This document shows positions 12,626 through 25,915 of a DNA stretch of 64,000 nucleotides, piece by piece; the first letter of the stretch is position 1, and every line of letters begins with the position of its first letter. The DNA is from Siniperca chuatsi. Its lineage: Eukaryota; Chordata; Actinopteri; Centrarchiformes; Sinipercidae. The DNA is taken from assembly GCF_020085105.1 (NCBI RefSeq), contig NC_058043.1:12533167-12597166 (forward strand). Reading direction: 5' to 3'. The notes under the pieces are model-generated. The model ran no database searches, was not told the origin of the DNA, and was given only the letters and a program-made list of their open reading frames with translations. Position numbers and translations under genes: made by a program.

Positions 12626-15600
12626 CTTCTTCCATTAGCATTACAGACTGTAGTTCTGTCAGCTCATGCGAGGGAATCTCGCCACCTGCTGGCATAGCTA
12701 GTAACTGCACCTCAATTTACAGATTCCTTTTTACAGATCTGCTGTGGTACAAATTGGACAAAATTCCACAAATAAACAGGAGGGAAGTCACAAATTGTCA
12801 CATGGCAAACTGACAGGAAGCAAACCACAAATGTGCGTATATATATACATATATAAAAATTGATCCAAAAATGCGTAAATACCACTTTACATGTATTTGT
12901 TGTGGTGAAACTTTTTACATTTGTAAAGCCTCTATCATTTGTATGTGAAATTAAAATACATATTTACAGAGCAAGTTATGCATATTAGCAAATCGCTCTA
13001 TAATTTTGTGGATATGACTACACATGACAAATAAAAAAATACATATTTGTGGGTAGTGAGATATCCAAAGTCCAGTAAAAACTTCAGTCCATCGTGTCTC
13101 TGCATTTTAGTTGGTGTTCACCTTATTTGGGGACATGAGGGAAAGAGAGAGAGAACAGATCAAATGTGATTTATCTGGCGTTGGACAGCAAGCCAGTAAA
13201 CTATACATGCTGAAGAGGATCAGGAGGTCATAAAGGGGAAGGTCAGAACTGTATAAATACTGACATGGCAGTCTTAGACATGATTAGTGTGTGAAGAATG
13301 GAAGAGGTAACTGTGAGTGTGGGAGATGGTACTTATTTTGTCTATTAAAAGTTGATCCATACTCACCTCCTTTTACAGCTTTTTTTGTATACAGTAATCT
13401 GAAAGAACATTATCATATCATGACCACAGAGGCTTTCTATATGGAGTGTCACATGTCACTTTGCACTAAGGTGTTTTTAATGTGGTTTCTGTGAGTTATG
13501 GGAAGTTGCAAAGCAATGTGGCACCAGGTTGTTGGGGTAAGGCACCTTAATGATCTGACTTGAGACCTTGGACTGTCATGTTGGCAATGGAAAAAAAAAA
13601 AAAAAAACAGTGGCGGTGCCAGTATGAGTAAGGTCAGTGCAGTTTGACATCATCACAGTATATATAAAAGCAGACAAGTGCTCTGTATTGTATGCATCTT
13701 GGAAGTGATACAGTACTGTGACTGCATATAGGGGATTAATGCAATTACTTTGGATATGACATTTCAGTCAATCAATTCTTTCATTATGCTGTCAGATTTG
13801 ATCTGAGTGTATTCATTCATTTATTCATTAAATCAGTGTTCAGTATATGACAATTTTCCTCAGGGTTAACTGGAATGCAGAAAGTCTGGAAAGAGGGCAT
13901 GGTAATAATATATTAGGGCTCTGATCGGGGTTTTGGGTATCAGACACTTCCACTGGGGAAAAAAAACTAACTACTAAAAATGATTGTCACAAAGGTAACA
14001 GTGTTGCATATTTTGGCAGGAAATACACCAGATTTACTAATGGATAAGCAGCCAGATAGTAATTTTTCTCATAGAGCTGCCACCATTTCTTGCCAACCAC
14101 AAACTGGAAACCTGCCAATATACAGTATCTTGTTCTGTTTTTCAGTTTCAGTTTCAGTTTCTGGTGGGGATGATTGCTATGGCTCCAACTTCCCCTTACA
14201 TTTTTTTAAGTACTGTTCAACATGTAACATCTTCATATCCTTTGACATCTGGCATCCAAACTTTTATTTTTATCTCCCCTTTTTCTCCCTCCCTGCCTCC
14301 CACTATGTCCTAGCAGTCCTGTGGCTATGAAGGTCACCCTGGCTGTCCTCACATATGACCCTGACTGACTGACTGAAGTGTGCACATACTGAACACTTAT
14401 GTATGTATGAATGTATGTGTGGGTGCTGATGCATGTGTGTAAAATATCTCTTATATACAAGTAGGTGCTGAATGAATGGGCTGAGCTAATTAACAATAGG
14501 CACATCCTAAACCTGACAAGCTAACAGAATAAAAACTGGATTTTTGAGGCTGATACCAATGTTCAAGAGCCTAACCCTAACCTTTTTGTTTTGTTTAAAT
14601 AGGAAAAATAGGAAAGTTCTTGTATAAATATAAAATTATTCAAAAGCATTTGCATTCTTTGATAAAATGCTTACTATGGGACTTTATTCTTTATTTTTGG
14701 TTCAACACCAGCAATTACAAAGCAGGTTTATTTGTTCACTAATGTTCAACAAATATTTTTTACTTGTGGTAGCACAGGGAGCACCATCCAGAGATGGTGT
14801 AAATAGCCAACATAGCCTGTTTTTAGAGGAAATTGTTGTCCTTGCGCAGGAGGTGTAGAATTGCCACAAGCGACTGAATAGTGTCTTAAATTAAATTAGC
14901 CTGGGAGAAGATAACACATTTGGTTACCATGCTGCTCTTGGTCCCAGGAGATCCAATGCCCAATGAAACAAATAGTGCAGTGATATCAAGTGAAGAGACA
15001 AACAGAGCCAATAGTCTGCAGGGACAGTCTGAGTATAGGAAGAGGACCCACTAGCCCCATCTACATCTATAGTGGTTGTGTCAGAGTACACACGAACAAC
15101 TACATGTTATATGTTATATGACAATCATTCAACCTTCATGTTTGTAAAATTATAATGAAAAGTGAAAAAAAAAGTACTTGCAAACATTTGGATCAGATCT
15201 CGTGGGTATTATTTTTTTTTTAAAGAAATACAAATACAGCACAGTTATAAAACCTTCTACCTGGGTAGGCAGGCTGTGTAAGCACAGATCTGAGTGATCC
15301 TTGTCATAAAAATTGAATTGCACTGCTGGACCATGACTGACACACACCCTTCTGTGCCTTTCCTTCCACTTCATCGCAGTCACATTCATGGAAAGAAACC
15401 AAAATATCAAACAGGTAAGGGGGAAAAGAGAAGAATGTGCAGCATAAAACTCCAAAGTGCAATATGAGAAAGAATGCCTGGCCCACAGAGCACCTGGTGT
15501 TAATAAATTCATACACCTTGTTAGCAACTTTTAGGGTGATGAATGTATTTTGACAGAAAGATTCATTCCATACAACAAAAAAGCACCCACCAGATACAAG

Positions 15601-15860
15601 ACTTGGTTTCTCACTACCGTAGCAAACACTTACAGTACTCAGAAGGGATTACACTTCTCTAAATCTTCCACAATGTTGTGACCGATCACCATATGCTTTC
15701 ATCTATTTCTGGTGTTGTACAACATAGGTTATTAAGAAGAAACGTTTCCCAATGTTAGAGAGATCTCACAGTACTGATTATCAGATATTTAAATTTGTGT
15801 ATACATTGAAAAAGTAATTGCAGTTAGCACTGTTTCAGGGTGGTGCCAGAAGAAGGCCAT
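12626..15860. other. Gene-free stretch
   Basis: No supported gene. A CTCF-like site (GCCAGCAGGTGGCGAG on the minus strand) lies near 12,680-12,695. Poly(A) runs lie at about 13,590-13,606 and short GACT and TATG tandem tracts near 14,360-14,420. Confidence 0.4.
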
Positions 15861-15879
15861 GTTGTCACCTCAATAAAAG

Positions 15880-16110
15880 GGTCAGACTTTGTGTAACATG
15901 CCAACACTTAGTACGTTATCATGCTAACATTAGCGTGTTAGCATTATTGTCAGACTACATCTGAGGCTGACAAGAATTTGGTCCTTAGTTTTAGAGATAT
16001 CCTGTGTTAGAGAAGTGGACAAGTTATAAGTCAGGGGATCACCAAAGTCACCAGGAATTATCCTCAGGACCATGAATGTACCACTGTCAAGATAATTCAC
16101 TCATTACCAA
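15880..16110. repeat. Fragment of an abundant teleost dispersed repeat
   Basis: The segment contains TGCTAACATTAGCGTGTTAGC, 'CTGAGGCTGA', 'AAGTCAGGGGATCACCAAAG' and 'ACCATGAATGTACC' in the order I recognise from a very widespread teleost intergenic repeat. It is diverged and incomplete. The assignment rests on recall of the family, not on a search. Confidence 0.5.
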
Positions 16111-17288
16111 GTGTGAGACGAACAGACCAACAGGCTGACGGGGATTGCTATCCCTTAAGCCCCACCACTAGTGTGGCTAAAAACTGAGCTGCATAATTCT
16201 AATTAAATATATAATAGCCATTGGTGTCTAATAGTCACCAAAGGGAAACACCCTAACTCTTAATATCTGCCCCCTTCCCCAAGTCCCAATATTCATTTGT
16301 AGAATCTGAACTACGAGTAGCTGCAAAACTGCTTCCCTCAGGTTTGATTTGACAGTCCATCTCTCAGAATCTGTCTGTAGAGGCCCAGTATATTCTCTAG
16401 AGGGTATTTGTTGATCACTGGCACCATTCTGTCATTCAACAATACAAGTGATTTACCTGAAGACAAAGACTTGAAACAATATAGCCAATGCCCATCAATC
16501 TTTCGCTCTGCCACTCTTCTCTTTCTTCAAAGAGCTGTACCTTCTGCCAACACTTAAAATATTACAAACAGATATCCAAAGTTTAAAAAAGTAGTCCAAT
16601 GGAAAGGGTTCATGAATACAATGATTTAAATAGAATAGAGGCCTTGTAAAAAAAAAGGTAAGAAAGTAGTCTAGAAACACCTGCAGTAAGGGAAACTGAA
16701 TAAATCTTCTCACTGTAAACACAAAACTGCTTAAAAAACAAAAAACGGACTATGGTCAATGTGTCTTAAATACAAATACAAAATTGCAAATTGCAATTGC
16801 AAAAAATATATGGCGCATTTTCCAACTGGACCAGTAATGTTTACAGATTTTCAGCTACCCCAACTTTTCACTGGTTTAAATGACTCTGAGTTTTGCAGTT
16901 TGTTTGGCATCATGGTAGTTTTCCTGAACTTTTCTCACGAGTGGGAAAACTGCTTACGTTCTATTGATTTCTCTTTTTTTATTTCCCTTTCCCATTCTGC
17001 AGAGTCTTCACTTTTTTCTGCCCATCTGTAAGTCCTGCATTTCCTGCCAGATAACAGTTATCTGCAATTATTTGTAGCGAAGTGATGATCAATATAGCTA
17101 ATACAAAATGGTTAAAGAACAAGCAGTCTGATTACCTAAAAACACATTAGCATAAGTGGGTTTGAATGCAGAAGCCACCAGGATGACTATTAAATGAGAT
17201 GGGGTGTGAGAAACATGGAAATGTATTCTGAGTGTGTGGCTGGTGGCATTACCACCTCCACTGCCACCTGTCAGCAAACACTGTACAT

Positions 17289-17341
<53 letters not shown>
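17289..17341. repeat. (CA)n microsatellite
   Basis: About 26 uninterrupted CA units, followed by a shorter CA tract near 17,401-17,418. All open frames across this region owe their length to the dinucleotide repeat and are not genes. Confidence 0.97.
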
Positions 17342-17344
<3 letters not shown>

Positions 17345-17939
17345 ACATGACACAGAGAGAGGGAAATCGCGAAGAAAAATTGCATGTACCCAACGCACAT
17401 ACATACACACACACACACCAGTCAAACCACACTGCCTCACCACCAGTTACTTTACACACCGAGCCACCAGTGTGTGTCTGGCCCATCTGCTGAGAGAGGA
17501 CAGCAAAATGAGATCATGCAAAAGAGGAGAGGAGAGGAGGATGAGATGAAAGAATGACAGTAATGTGCTTCGCTGGTAACTGTCACTGTTGAGAGAGCAT
17601 AAAGCATTCTAATTGAATATAACAGAAAACTGTTAAACATGCAGAGCAACATGAACATAAATAGCCTTTTGCGTTTATGTCTCACAACTACATGCTTATG
17701 CTCGCTGAACATTACGGTAGTATAAGTACATTCTACATGTATACACAATTTGACATTTGCAGAGAGGCATGCGCAACAAACATCCACACACAAACATAAA
17801 AAAACATAACTGATGTGTGCATTAAAACAACAATTGCACCAGGCAGCTAAACTTATCATTACGACTGAGAAGAAAATTTTAAAAACATCATACAACTACA
17901 ACATGGAGACATTGCTTACAAGTAGAAAAAACAAGACTT

Positions 17940-18060
17940 TAGAGCTGAAACAATTAGTTGATTAAATGATTAGTTGATCGACAAAAAAATTATCTGCAAC
18001 TATTTTAATGATTAAATAATCTTTTTTTTTCACCCCAATACAAAATTGTTGAAAAGCAAT
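17940..18060 (+). mobile_element. Terminal fragment of a hAT-like MITE
   Basis: It begins TAGAGCTGAAACAATTAG followed by GTTGATTAAATGATTAGTTG, the terminal sequence of a common non-autonomous hAT family in teleosts. The opposite terminus is not found nearby, so the copy is truncated. The fragment at 8,260-8,500 appears to belong to the same family. Confidence 0.5.
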
Positions 18061-18479
18061 AAATTAATGCTTTCTAGAGAACTAAATTACGACAGTATGA
18101 TGAACTGGGAAGGGAAAACAGGCATTTTGCTGTATGGGCTGTTATTTTTACAGAGCATGCTCAAATTTTTTTTCTTTTTTTCTTTCCAGTGTTTAAGCTC
18201 GTTTCCACTTAGGAGCATGTGTAGTCCCTCAAATAAATGTTGAAATGGAGTGCCGGGTACAGGGGAAATGTTCATACTGACAGCGTGAGAGGCAGTGAGG
18301 GTGTGCTGATGGGGGCAAAAATAGAGTTGTTTGTGAGTTTATTTTGAGCTCCATTACCCCTATTACAGATGAGTATCTGCTCTCCACCCTCTTCTAAAAG
18401 CTGAGGATGCAGGTGGCCCACTGAGGAAAGCACCTATTAATCTCTCCCTGGCCAATCTACCTATCTGTCTGCCCATTTA

Positions 18480-18665
18480 TTCATCAGCTCATCTGATGAC
18501 AATCCACCCTGTCTATTCCACTATTCTTCTGCCTCTCCTCCATCTTTCAGATAATCAACACATCCATCTGTGCACCCATCCAGCAATTCATCTACCCATC
18601 CATTTATCTCCCCATCATTCATCCATTTGTCTATCATCTACCCATCCATCCATCCTAACACACAC
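18480..18665. repeat. Imperfect ATCC/CATC tandem tract
   Basis: A degenerate four-base repeat of CCAT/ATCC units with interruptions. Open frames crossing it are artefacts of the repeat. Confidence 0.8.
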
Positions 18666-19087
18666 GCTTGCCTCCATCAGTTTCCAGCGGTTCCATCAAG
18701 ACTGCACCTCAGTTGTTTAAAGGGCCTCACATGAATACAACAGGCCATATGCTTCGAAACAAACAAACGGAAAACAGAGGAGCTTTTCGATCAATAGACG
18801 GGGCAAGCTGTAATCACTCCTGTGACTCAATAGTTCTGGGGAAATGCAAAACAACAATAACAGGGGAAAACAATTAAAAACACTGATAGAAAACAATGTA
18901 CAGACACTGTTTGAAGGCGTGGGTGATAGCGTTGATTACCAAGAGTCTCGTCTTTGAAATCAATTACCAGTTCACAGATATATCCTGTAATTGAAATGGA
19001 TTAGTGCTCAAGGATTATTCTCCTGTGCCATGTACAGTAAGGCAGTGATTGTGTAAAACTGTCTAGATGCAGAATCTTTGCAGATTA

Positions 19088-19320
19088 AAGGAATAGTTTG
19101 ACATTTTGGGGAAAATGCTTATTTGCTTCCATACCCAGAGTTAGGTAAGAAAATTGATACCACTCTCATGTCTGTACGCTAAATTTGAAGCAACCGCAAG
19201 CAGCTGGATAGCTTAGCAAAAAGACTGGAAAGAGGAAACAGCTAGCTTGGCTCTGTCCAACAGTAACAAAATCCACATACCAGCACCTCTAAAGTTTAAT
19301 AATTAACACATTTTAATGGG
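19088..19320 (+). repeat. Abundant teleost dispersed repeat
   Basis: The tract contains 'TAAAGGAATAGTTTGACATT', 'GATACCACTCTCATGTCTGT', 'AAACAGCTAGC' and 'ACCAGCACCTCTAAAG' in the order of a repeat that occurs in great numbers in percomorph genomes. No coding capacity is seen. Recognition is from memory of the family. Confidence 0.6.
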
Positions 19321-19460
19321 GGTCTATATAATAATCATAACGCATTATGGTCATAATCCTCCATAAAGCAGCAAATTTTAATTTCTATAACATTTTTTAT
19401 TAAATGCTGTAGAGTTGAACCTTAAACTGTGAACATAAATGGCAAACCACAAGCATAATC

Positions 19461-19790
19461 TAGGGGTGGGCGATAATTAAAAATTATCATTAATCAACTT
19501 ACAATGGAATTGTATCACGACTATATGATCATACTTTATTATTGTTTTACAAAATCCTGTGTTTAAATTAATAATGTTATGCAAACTAAGGTTAAAAACT
19601 ATTTGGTTTGTTAATTTTTTTGTTTTGCATGTGTGAATTGCTCTCTCTCTGATGTAGCGCATAACAGTGGAACACCTTGCATTGAATAATCAATTTATAT
19701 GTCATTTTCCATATTGTGACATATATCAATATCAGAATTTTTTTAAATCAATACTGTGATACTGACTTAAACCCAGATCATCCAGCCCTA
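19461..19790. mobile_element. 330-bp hAT-type MITE with 8-bp target duplication
   Basis: The termini are imperfect inverted repeats: TAGGGGTGGGCGAT at the left and ATCATCCAGCCCTA at the right, matching at 11 of 14 positions. The flanking 8-mers are GCATAATC (19,453-19,460) and GCAAAATC (19,791-19,798), which differ at one base and are consistent with the 8-bp duplication made by hAT transposases. The interior is AT-rich with no open frame. A further fragment of the same terminus lies at about 26,890-26,912. Confidence 0.75.
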
Positions 19791-19799
19791 GCAAAATCT

Positions 19800-22525
19800 T
19801 GTTGTAAAACAAAAATCAAGTATGTAAACAACTTTTTTACATGTAGATGACTCTTTTGACTTCGCTATTAGTTCATAGTTTTTATTCTCAGTTCTAATGT
19901 TCTCCTGTTCTGATGTGGGGGGGTTAGATTTGTGCATATAGGCCACCAATCAAGTGACACTTTTTTAATGTACGCTGCACTGAGCCTAATTTGACACCAT
20001 ATGGGTTGAATGCCATTTACCAGTATTAGCATTTGTCTACTAAAAAAAGAGATCTGGCAGTCAGCACTTTGATATGGTTTCAAAGCAACAGGAGACTAGC
20101 ACATAATGCATGTGCATCGATTAAAATAAATAAATATATATAATTGTATATATCAAGGGGAACAGTCTTGAAAAATGACAATCTAACTATGCCACTTATC
20201 AAATACTTTACAAAGTGCACTGACAAAAGAAACAGGGGGTCAAAAACTGAAAGTAACCAGCAGAGATTTGATAGACACACAAAACAGCAGATCAAGGGTT
20301 GACAAACTGCTAATTAGAATACAAGCTAATATAACACACATTTTTAGCAGTTTTTAGTGATTAAGTTACCTGAGAGTTGAAATGTGCAGTGGATTGTGTT
20401 GAACAAGCCTGGTCAACTTTGCACACATAGTTTCTTTAGATCAGAAAATGACAATGACAAATACAATGAGTCTTGATTTTCTGCATTTTTTCACATGGTG
20501 CACAAATGAGATGTTTTAATGAATAAACTTCAAATTGTAGGAACTGAGCATTTAAAAAAAAAAAAATATGGTGATAAATATGGTGTTTCCCCGAGGTGAC
20601 GTGCAGTGTAGCCGTCTGTGTGGGTCTACCACACTGCCAGCTGCTGTTCAGATCAACTGGATCGCGGTAATGAGCTTGGTTCTTGCGTGCACTTCTTTTT
20701 AATTTTAGTGGTGTATCAAACTGTGCGCCGGGTGAGGGTTACCATAAAGTAGATCCAGTATCCAGAATCATCTTGGTAAATTCTCCCTTAGTTTCAGGGA
20801 ATTAAAGGTGAGAGAATTATCACTGCTGCAATTTGTTTTCATAATTTTGCAAAGAAGTTAAGAAAAAGTTAAAATAAACACATCCGATTTGGTGTGCAAG
20901 ATTTTGGTGGGTAATGATTTTTTCAGATGATTGATTTCTAAGAACGCACACAAGGAATTTAGATTTGGTGAGCAATCTCCTCAGGATTCTTTCTATACTG
21001 GATGTCACATACCTGGAGCTTTCGACTGCTCGAAATAATGGTGCTACTGAACGTACAGTACCATCAATGCCTGGCGTAAAGTTGCTGATTCTGCATCCAG
21101 CCGCTTGTAATAATGTCCCCTGTATAATGATGACCCACTTGCTCGTTAGATACAAAGTAGGCCCCTCCTTTTGTGACTATTACTTTCTTGTTCTCCTCTT
21201 TCCCGTTTGGTTTTAAGTTGATTGCAGAAAAAAACAGCTAAGGTTTTAAAAGAAAATGTATATAAATGAGGATTTCCAGAAAAAGGGATAATGACAATTG
21301 ATGCTGAAAATACCTTTACATGTTCTATTAACCACTGAGGTAAGCGGTGGCTCTGTATGACTTTATTACTTTGAGGGGAATAAAGACATTTGCTGTTTGC
21401 ATGGTTTGCTATTTCAGACAACGAACAAATTACTGAGTTCCTATTGATTCGTCCTCGGTTCTCTCAATGGAACTTCTGCAATTGTCTGCAAAGGTGAACC
21501 TCACTGGTAATATTTGGAAGAGGAGAAACAAATGCAGAGGGAAGAGTTTAGCTGTACATGTCATTCTCTGACACCCCTCCAGGCCAACCATTAGCAAGCA
21601 AGAGGCAATCACCATTTCATCAACATTCACTGCACGACCTCTCCCTCTCTCTCTTTTATTCATGTCTTCTTTCTTTTTTGTTTTTCCTCCACCATTTCTC
21701 ATTTCATTCTATTTTCATCACTCTTCTCCGTCTCTGAGCTCTTCTCTTCTTCCCTTGGTTGACAGTAGTGGTGGATGCATCAATTCATCCGCCTCTGTAT
21801 GTGCTGATGAAAGTTGATTTGAGTGAAGAATACAACCCCATTGTGTAAGATTTTGTATGTACGTGTGACTACCACAGATGTGTGTGTGCGTGTGTGTCTG
21901 CGAGTGTGTGTTGATGTTTGTGTGTTTGTATGTGCAGCCACCACAGGGCGACCTGATGCGCCCTGATGGCAGCGAAGGAGAGCAGGTCATCCAGCAGCGC
22001 TGCTGTTATGGGATAATGGAGGAAGTATGACTCGTTTCTCTCATTATAGGTCTCCATCACTGTCTTTCTCTCTCACATGAACACACACCTCTTAACGGCC
22101 TCTTTCCTCTCACACAAACACACACACATACACCTGTATCCTTTCCCTTCCCTCTTTCCCTTCACTCACCACCTTATCGGCTTAAACCAGCTCTGACAGT
22201 GCTGGCCCCGCTCACACACACCTTGTCTCGGGGGCACACCACATTATGAAACAATTACTCCCTTAATTGACAGTTAATTAACCTAAAGTCAATTTGACCT
22301 TGCCAGCCTAACCTTGAGATTGAGAGCCGTGGTAGTCGTGACACTGAGGCGAAGAACTGGGTTGATGGTGGAATGGAGGGAGCAGAATAAGAAGCAGAGA
22401 GGGGTGGAGGGAAATGATAGACTAATGTCGACTTATCTCTACACCAGCGGAGAAATCACTTGCAGTATCTTCTTGTCTGAGGGAAGATAGACTACATTAG
22501 CGTGGGATATGTTTCTGTGTGGGGC

Positions 22526-22563
<38 letters not shown>

Positions 22564-22970
22564 AACATTACACCTTATCACACAGTTGCCAGCTCATTCT
22601 GCTTACTTGATCATTTAGGTGTTAATTACACCTCTCATTTGAAAACTCTGCAAAGCCTCGGTTTTCATTCTCTCAGGCAACCATCTTGGCTACAGTCTGT
22701 GTTTGTGTGTGTTTCTAAGTGTCTTGACGAGTGAAGGTCCAATTACCTGGAACCTGTCTTATTTCATTTCATTTTCTTCAGAGTTTGTCTTTATCCTCTC
22801 ATGAGTCCCTGGTTGTAGTTTAACAAGTTCTGCAATAAATCCTACATTAAACACAGAGGCAGGTGACGTTCAATGATGAATGTACCCAGTGGATTAAGAA
22901 GAAGGTGTGAGATACAGTAGATAGGCTGATATCTGCTTTGTTACATATACTATACCCGTTTATCAGGTAC
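19800..22970. other. Gene-free stretch
   Basis: No supported gene. Minus- and plus-strand frames of 80-110 codons near 20,820-21,216 resemble nothing I know. A (TG)n tract lies at 22,530-22,562. The segment 22,240-22,340 contains TTAATTGACAGTTAATTAA, a near-palindrome with a central TGACAG core, in otherwise repeat-free sequence and is a possible regulatory element. Confidence 0.4.
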
Positions 22971-22979
22971 ACCTGTAAT

Positions 22980-25030
22980 TAGGGCTGTCACAATTATTCG
23001 CAATTAATTGAGCTAACCGCGATCATTTTGCATAATTGCTAGAATCATTTCCATTCTCGGTATAAAAACAGCAGGATTAAACTAACAGAAATGTTATATT
23101 TCCATCACTATTTCCACATCATTTTCCACTGTATGACGTTTGACTAGTGCTCTTTTAATGACGTCATCTGAGTGGAGAATTAGCGCCACCTACTGTTTAT
23201 CGCGAGGCGCTTAACTTATAATAATACTTAACTGTAATATTCAACTGCCGCATTTTGATGAGCATCTATTGACATTAACATCATGGATTTAGTTACAAAG
23301 CCAAACACCATAGCACCACTGTGGGCACATTTTGGATTTAAGCCAAATGAAAAAGCAGAGCGCAATAACTTGGAGGAGGCCATATGTCAGATTTGCAGCA
23401 AAAAGGTGGTGGTCAAAGGCACTAATACCACAATCTAAAAAGCCATCTATGGATCCACCACCCCACCCAATTCGTAGAATTTGGAAAGACAGCCAGGTGT
23501 ATGGAGGACCGGAACAGCCAAAATAATAAATAAATAAATAACACGATTAATAAATTACGAGGCCATTAAATGCACCAAAAATATTTAAATTAATTTATAA
23601 AATGTGACACAAATTGTTATTATTTTTTTTTACATTTGTATTAATTCCCCTATTTATTTATTTTCCCATTTAATTTTCCATTTAATTTCTTCATTAACTA
23701 ATTTATTCAGTCATTAATTTATTCATTTATTTTTAATCATTTATTTATTTATTTATTATGTATATTTTATATATTTATTTTTGTATGTGTTATTTTCCCT
23801 TTGCATTTTCCCCCCATTTATTTATTTCTGTCTTTTCTCTTTACACTTCTGTATGCATTTCTGCTTCATTTTGCACATGAGGGGGGCTGTGTGTCATGGG
23901 GTTAACTTTTCACCTATTGGTTTTTGAGTGTTTAGAAGATCGACTATACATGCCTTGCTGCCATAAGGGTGGCTTCTGCCCACTGAGGGACAGTCAGCTC
24001 ACAACTATAATACAGAGGATATTTACAGCTGGCTCCGACCAGGACTCTGATCTAGATCATATTTTATGGAGAAAAAATATTCTGGTTTTCCCTCGGATGT
24101 CCTCTGGCTGCTCTGCCTCAACTCTTATCCCCAGACCCCAAGGACACCACACTCACAGCAAACATCAAGAAAATAATGTGCTGTGGTCTTGATGAAAAGT
24201 ACAGCGCAACTCCACTTCAAAAGCTCCTGAGAAAGGCCACCCTCCTCGATCCAAGATATACTAGGGGCAGTAATGGGGATCCAGTGGTCGTGGATGATGC
24301 TAAGGACCAGCTTTTAAGGCAGATGACGGAGATGAAAGAGGAAGAAGGCAACAGTGACAGAGGTGGGGACTGTAACAGCAGAAGATGATGGACCTGCACC
24401 TCCTGCACCCAAGAAGAGGAGGCGGTGCGACCTGTTGCAGAACAGAAGAATCCAAATTGATACCCAGGCTGTGCCGAAAAGAGGGCTAATACTGAACTGA
24501 CACGGTACCTGCAGGAGGAGGCACAGGAATCCGCAGATGTGATGGCGTAAGAACCAAGCAAGGTTCCCTTTGATGGCCAAGTTAGCAAGAAAGTACATGT
24601 GCATTTGTGCAACAAGTACTGCCTCTGAGAGAAGCATGATTGGCTGTGGTTGTGGATGAGAAGGATATGGCCTGTTTTGGCCATAGTACATTTTGATTAT
24701 TGGTACCTGTCATTGTCAGTAATTTATTTGTATATTTCAGTAATAGGCTTTGTATATTTAAATGATTATTTATGCCATATCTGCCCTTTGCAATGTTTGT
24801 TTACAAAGCCTAAAAGGCAAACAGAAATTAAATGTTTATTTATGTGTTCCAATGTTCAAAGCCAATTAATGGCTTTTCTTCTTCATAAGGTGTACGTATT
24901 ATTAAACTATTATTAGGCTTATACTATAATAGTGGCATAAAATGAACGGAAAAAGACAATTAAACCTTAATCGCGATTATTTGTATGACAATTAATCATC
25001 AACTAAAATTTCATGATTGTGACAGCCCTA
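22980..25030 (+). mobile_element. Decayed 2.05-kb hAT transposon with BED-finger and transposase remnants
   Basis: Inverted termini TAGGGCTGTCACAAT (left) and ATTGTGACAGCCCTA (right) are exact reverse complements. The flanking 8-mers CCTGTAAT (22,972-22,979) and TCTGTAAT (25,031-25,038) differ at one base and fit the hAT 8-bp target duplication. Inside, an ATG at 23,283 opens a frame with the start of a BED-type zinc finger (LWAHFGF, then CQICSK followed by GTNTTI) before an in-frame stop. Further right, about 24,160-24,260 encodes a transposase piece with the ALLDPRY-like motif TLLDPRYTRG. AT-rich ATTT tracts (about 23,520-23,870) interrupt it. Frameshifts and stops make it non-functional as transposase. 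Confidence 0.88.
23283..24388 (+). pseudogene. Broken hAT (ZBED-like) transposase gene
   Basis: Two recognisable fragments of one former reading frame survive within the hAT element. The first, from ATG 23,283, encodes about 50 residues with the start of a BED finger (Cys-x2-Cys then GTNTT) and ends at a stop at the position where the histidine pair would follow. The second, around 24,173-24,388, resembles the hAT C-terminal half, including LLDPRY before an acidic stretch. The catalytic core between them is not recognisable. BED-finger hAT transposases bind element ends through the finger and dimerise through the C-terminal part; this copy could not do so. Confidence 0.7.
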
Positions 25031-25639
25031 TCTGTAATGCAGTCCAATCCAATCAAGCAGCCCTGCAATATGTCCTTTATTCTGTTTTTATTCACATTGT
25101 GTCAGAAAGGTGTTGATTCAACTGTATGGTTATTTCTAATGCTGTAATTGGTGGTGGTGTATTGGACTGCATAATATTAAAATGTGCTTCTAAAGTTCTC
25201 TACCCCTATTTACATACATGAGGGGGATGAATATTAGAAACTTTTCTCAACATAAAGCAAAATTGGTAAAATTACCATAGAGATGAATCAGTATCAGCAG
25301 TGTCAGCAATTACTGAACATTATTATAATAATAATCTCTATTTTTAGAGCACTTTTCAAAATCCATGTTACAAAGTGCTTCACAAAGGCAGCAAAATAAA
25401 ACACACAAGTCATAAAACCATCTGGTTTTAAAAGAAAACAGATAAAAAACAAGAAAAACATTCTAAGCTTCACAAAGATTGGATTTTTTGCAAAACTACT
25501 AAACTCCTTAGATTTTACAAGTATACTCATACTATCACTTAAATTTACCCAGTTCATTTAAATTTGTTAAATGCAAAATTAAGTTTTGTAAAGAAGCATG
25601 TCATGTACTCAACATGAGGAAGTTATTCATTTTCTATGT

Positions 25640-25915
25640 GAGTCGGCGGCGATCAGGGGCGTGGCGCGTCTTAGACGGTGTGGACGTCGAGGGAAGCTGA
25701 AGTCCGGGCAACTTTATGGTATTGAGCTATGATGCGGTTCGGCAGCAACGAATTAGAATTTAGAAGTTCAGTGCTTGTATTTTGTTACCAAGCATTTGAA
25801 CGAACTCCGCCTCCTATTTCATCTACGTCCATAAATCTTTCAATAAGCGTTGTTGGCAGGGCAACCAGAGCGAATTTTGAAGCTCTCGCCGGCGGAGGTC
25901 TGAACACACGGTAAG
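25640..25915 (+). promoter_or_regulatory. CpG-rich islet with downstream splice donor
   Basis: A segment unusually dense in CpG for this AT-rich desert (for example GGCGGCGATCAGGGGCGTGG and CGCGTC within 40 bp). It ends 25,910 with ACACACG|GTAAGG, a fair donor site. It could be a CpG-island promoter with a first exon on the plus strand. It could equally be a GC-rich internal part of an unrecognised repeat. No downstream exon was identified. Confidence 0.25.

Noticed and set aside
17098..17550. Several frames of 64-106 codons on both strands
   Set aside because: Their length comes from the (CA)n/(TG)n tract, which lacks stops in some frames; the encoded His-Thr and Cys-Val runs are artefacts.
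20820..21216. Overlapping 111-codon minus and 83-codon plus frames
   Set aside because: No domain or splice evidence; neither strand is preferred, so they are probably chance.
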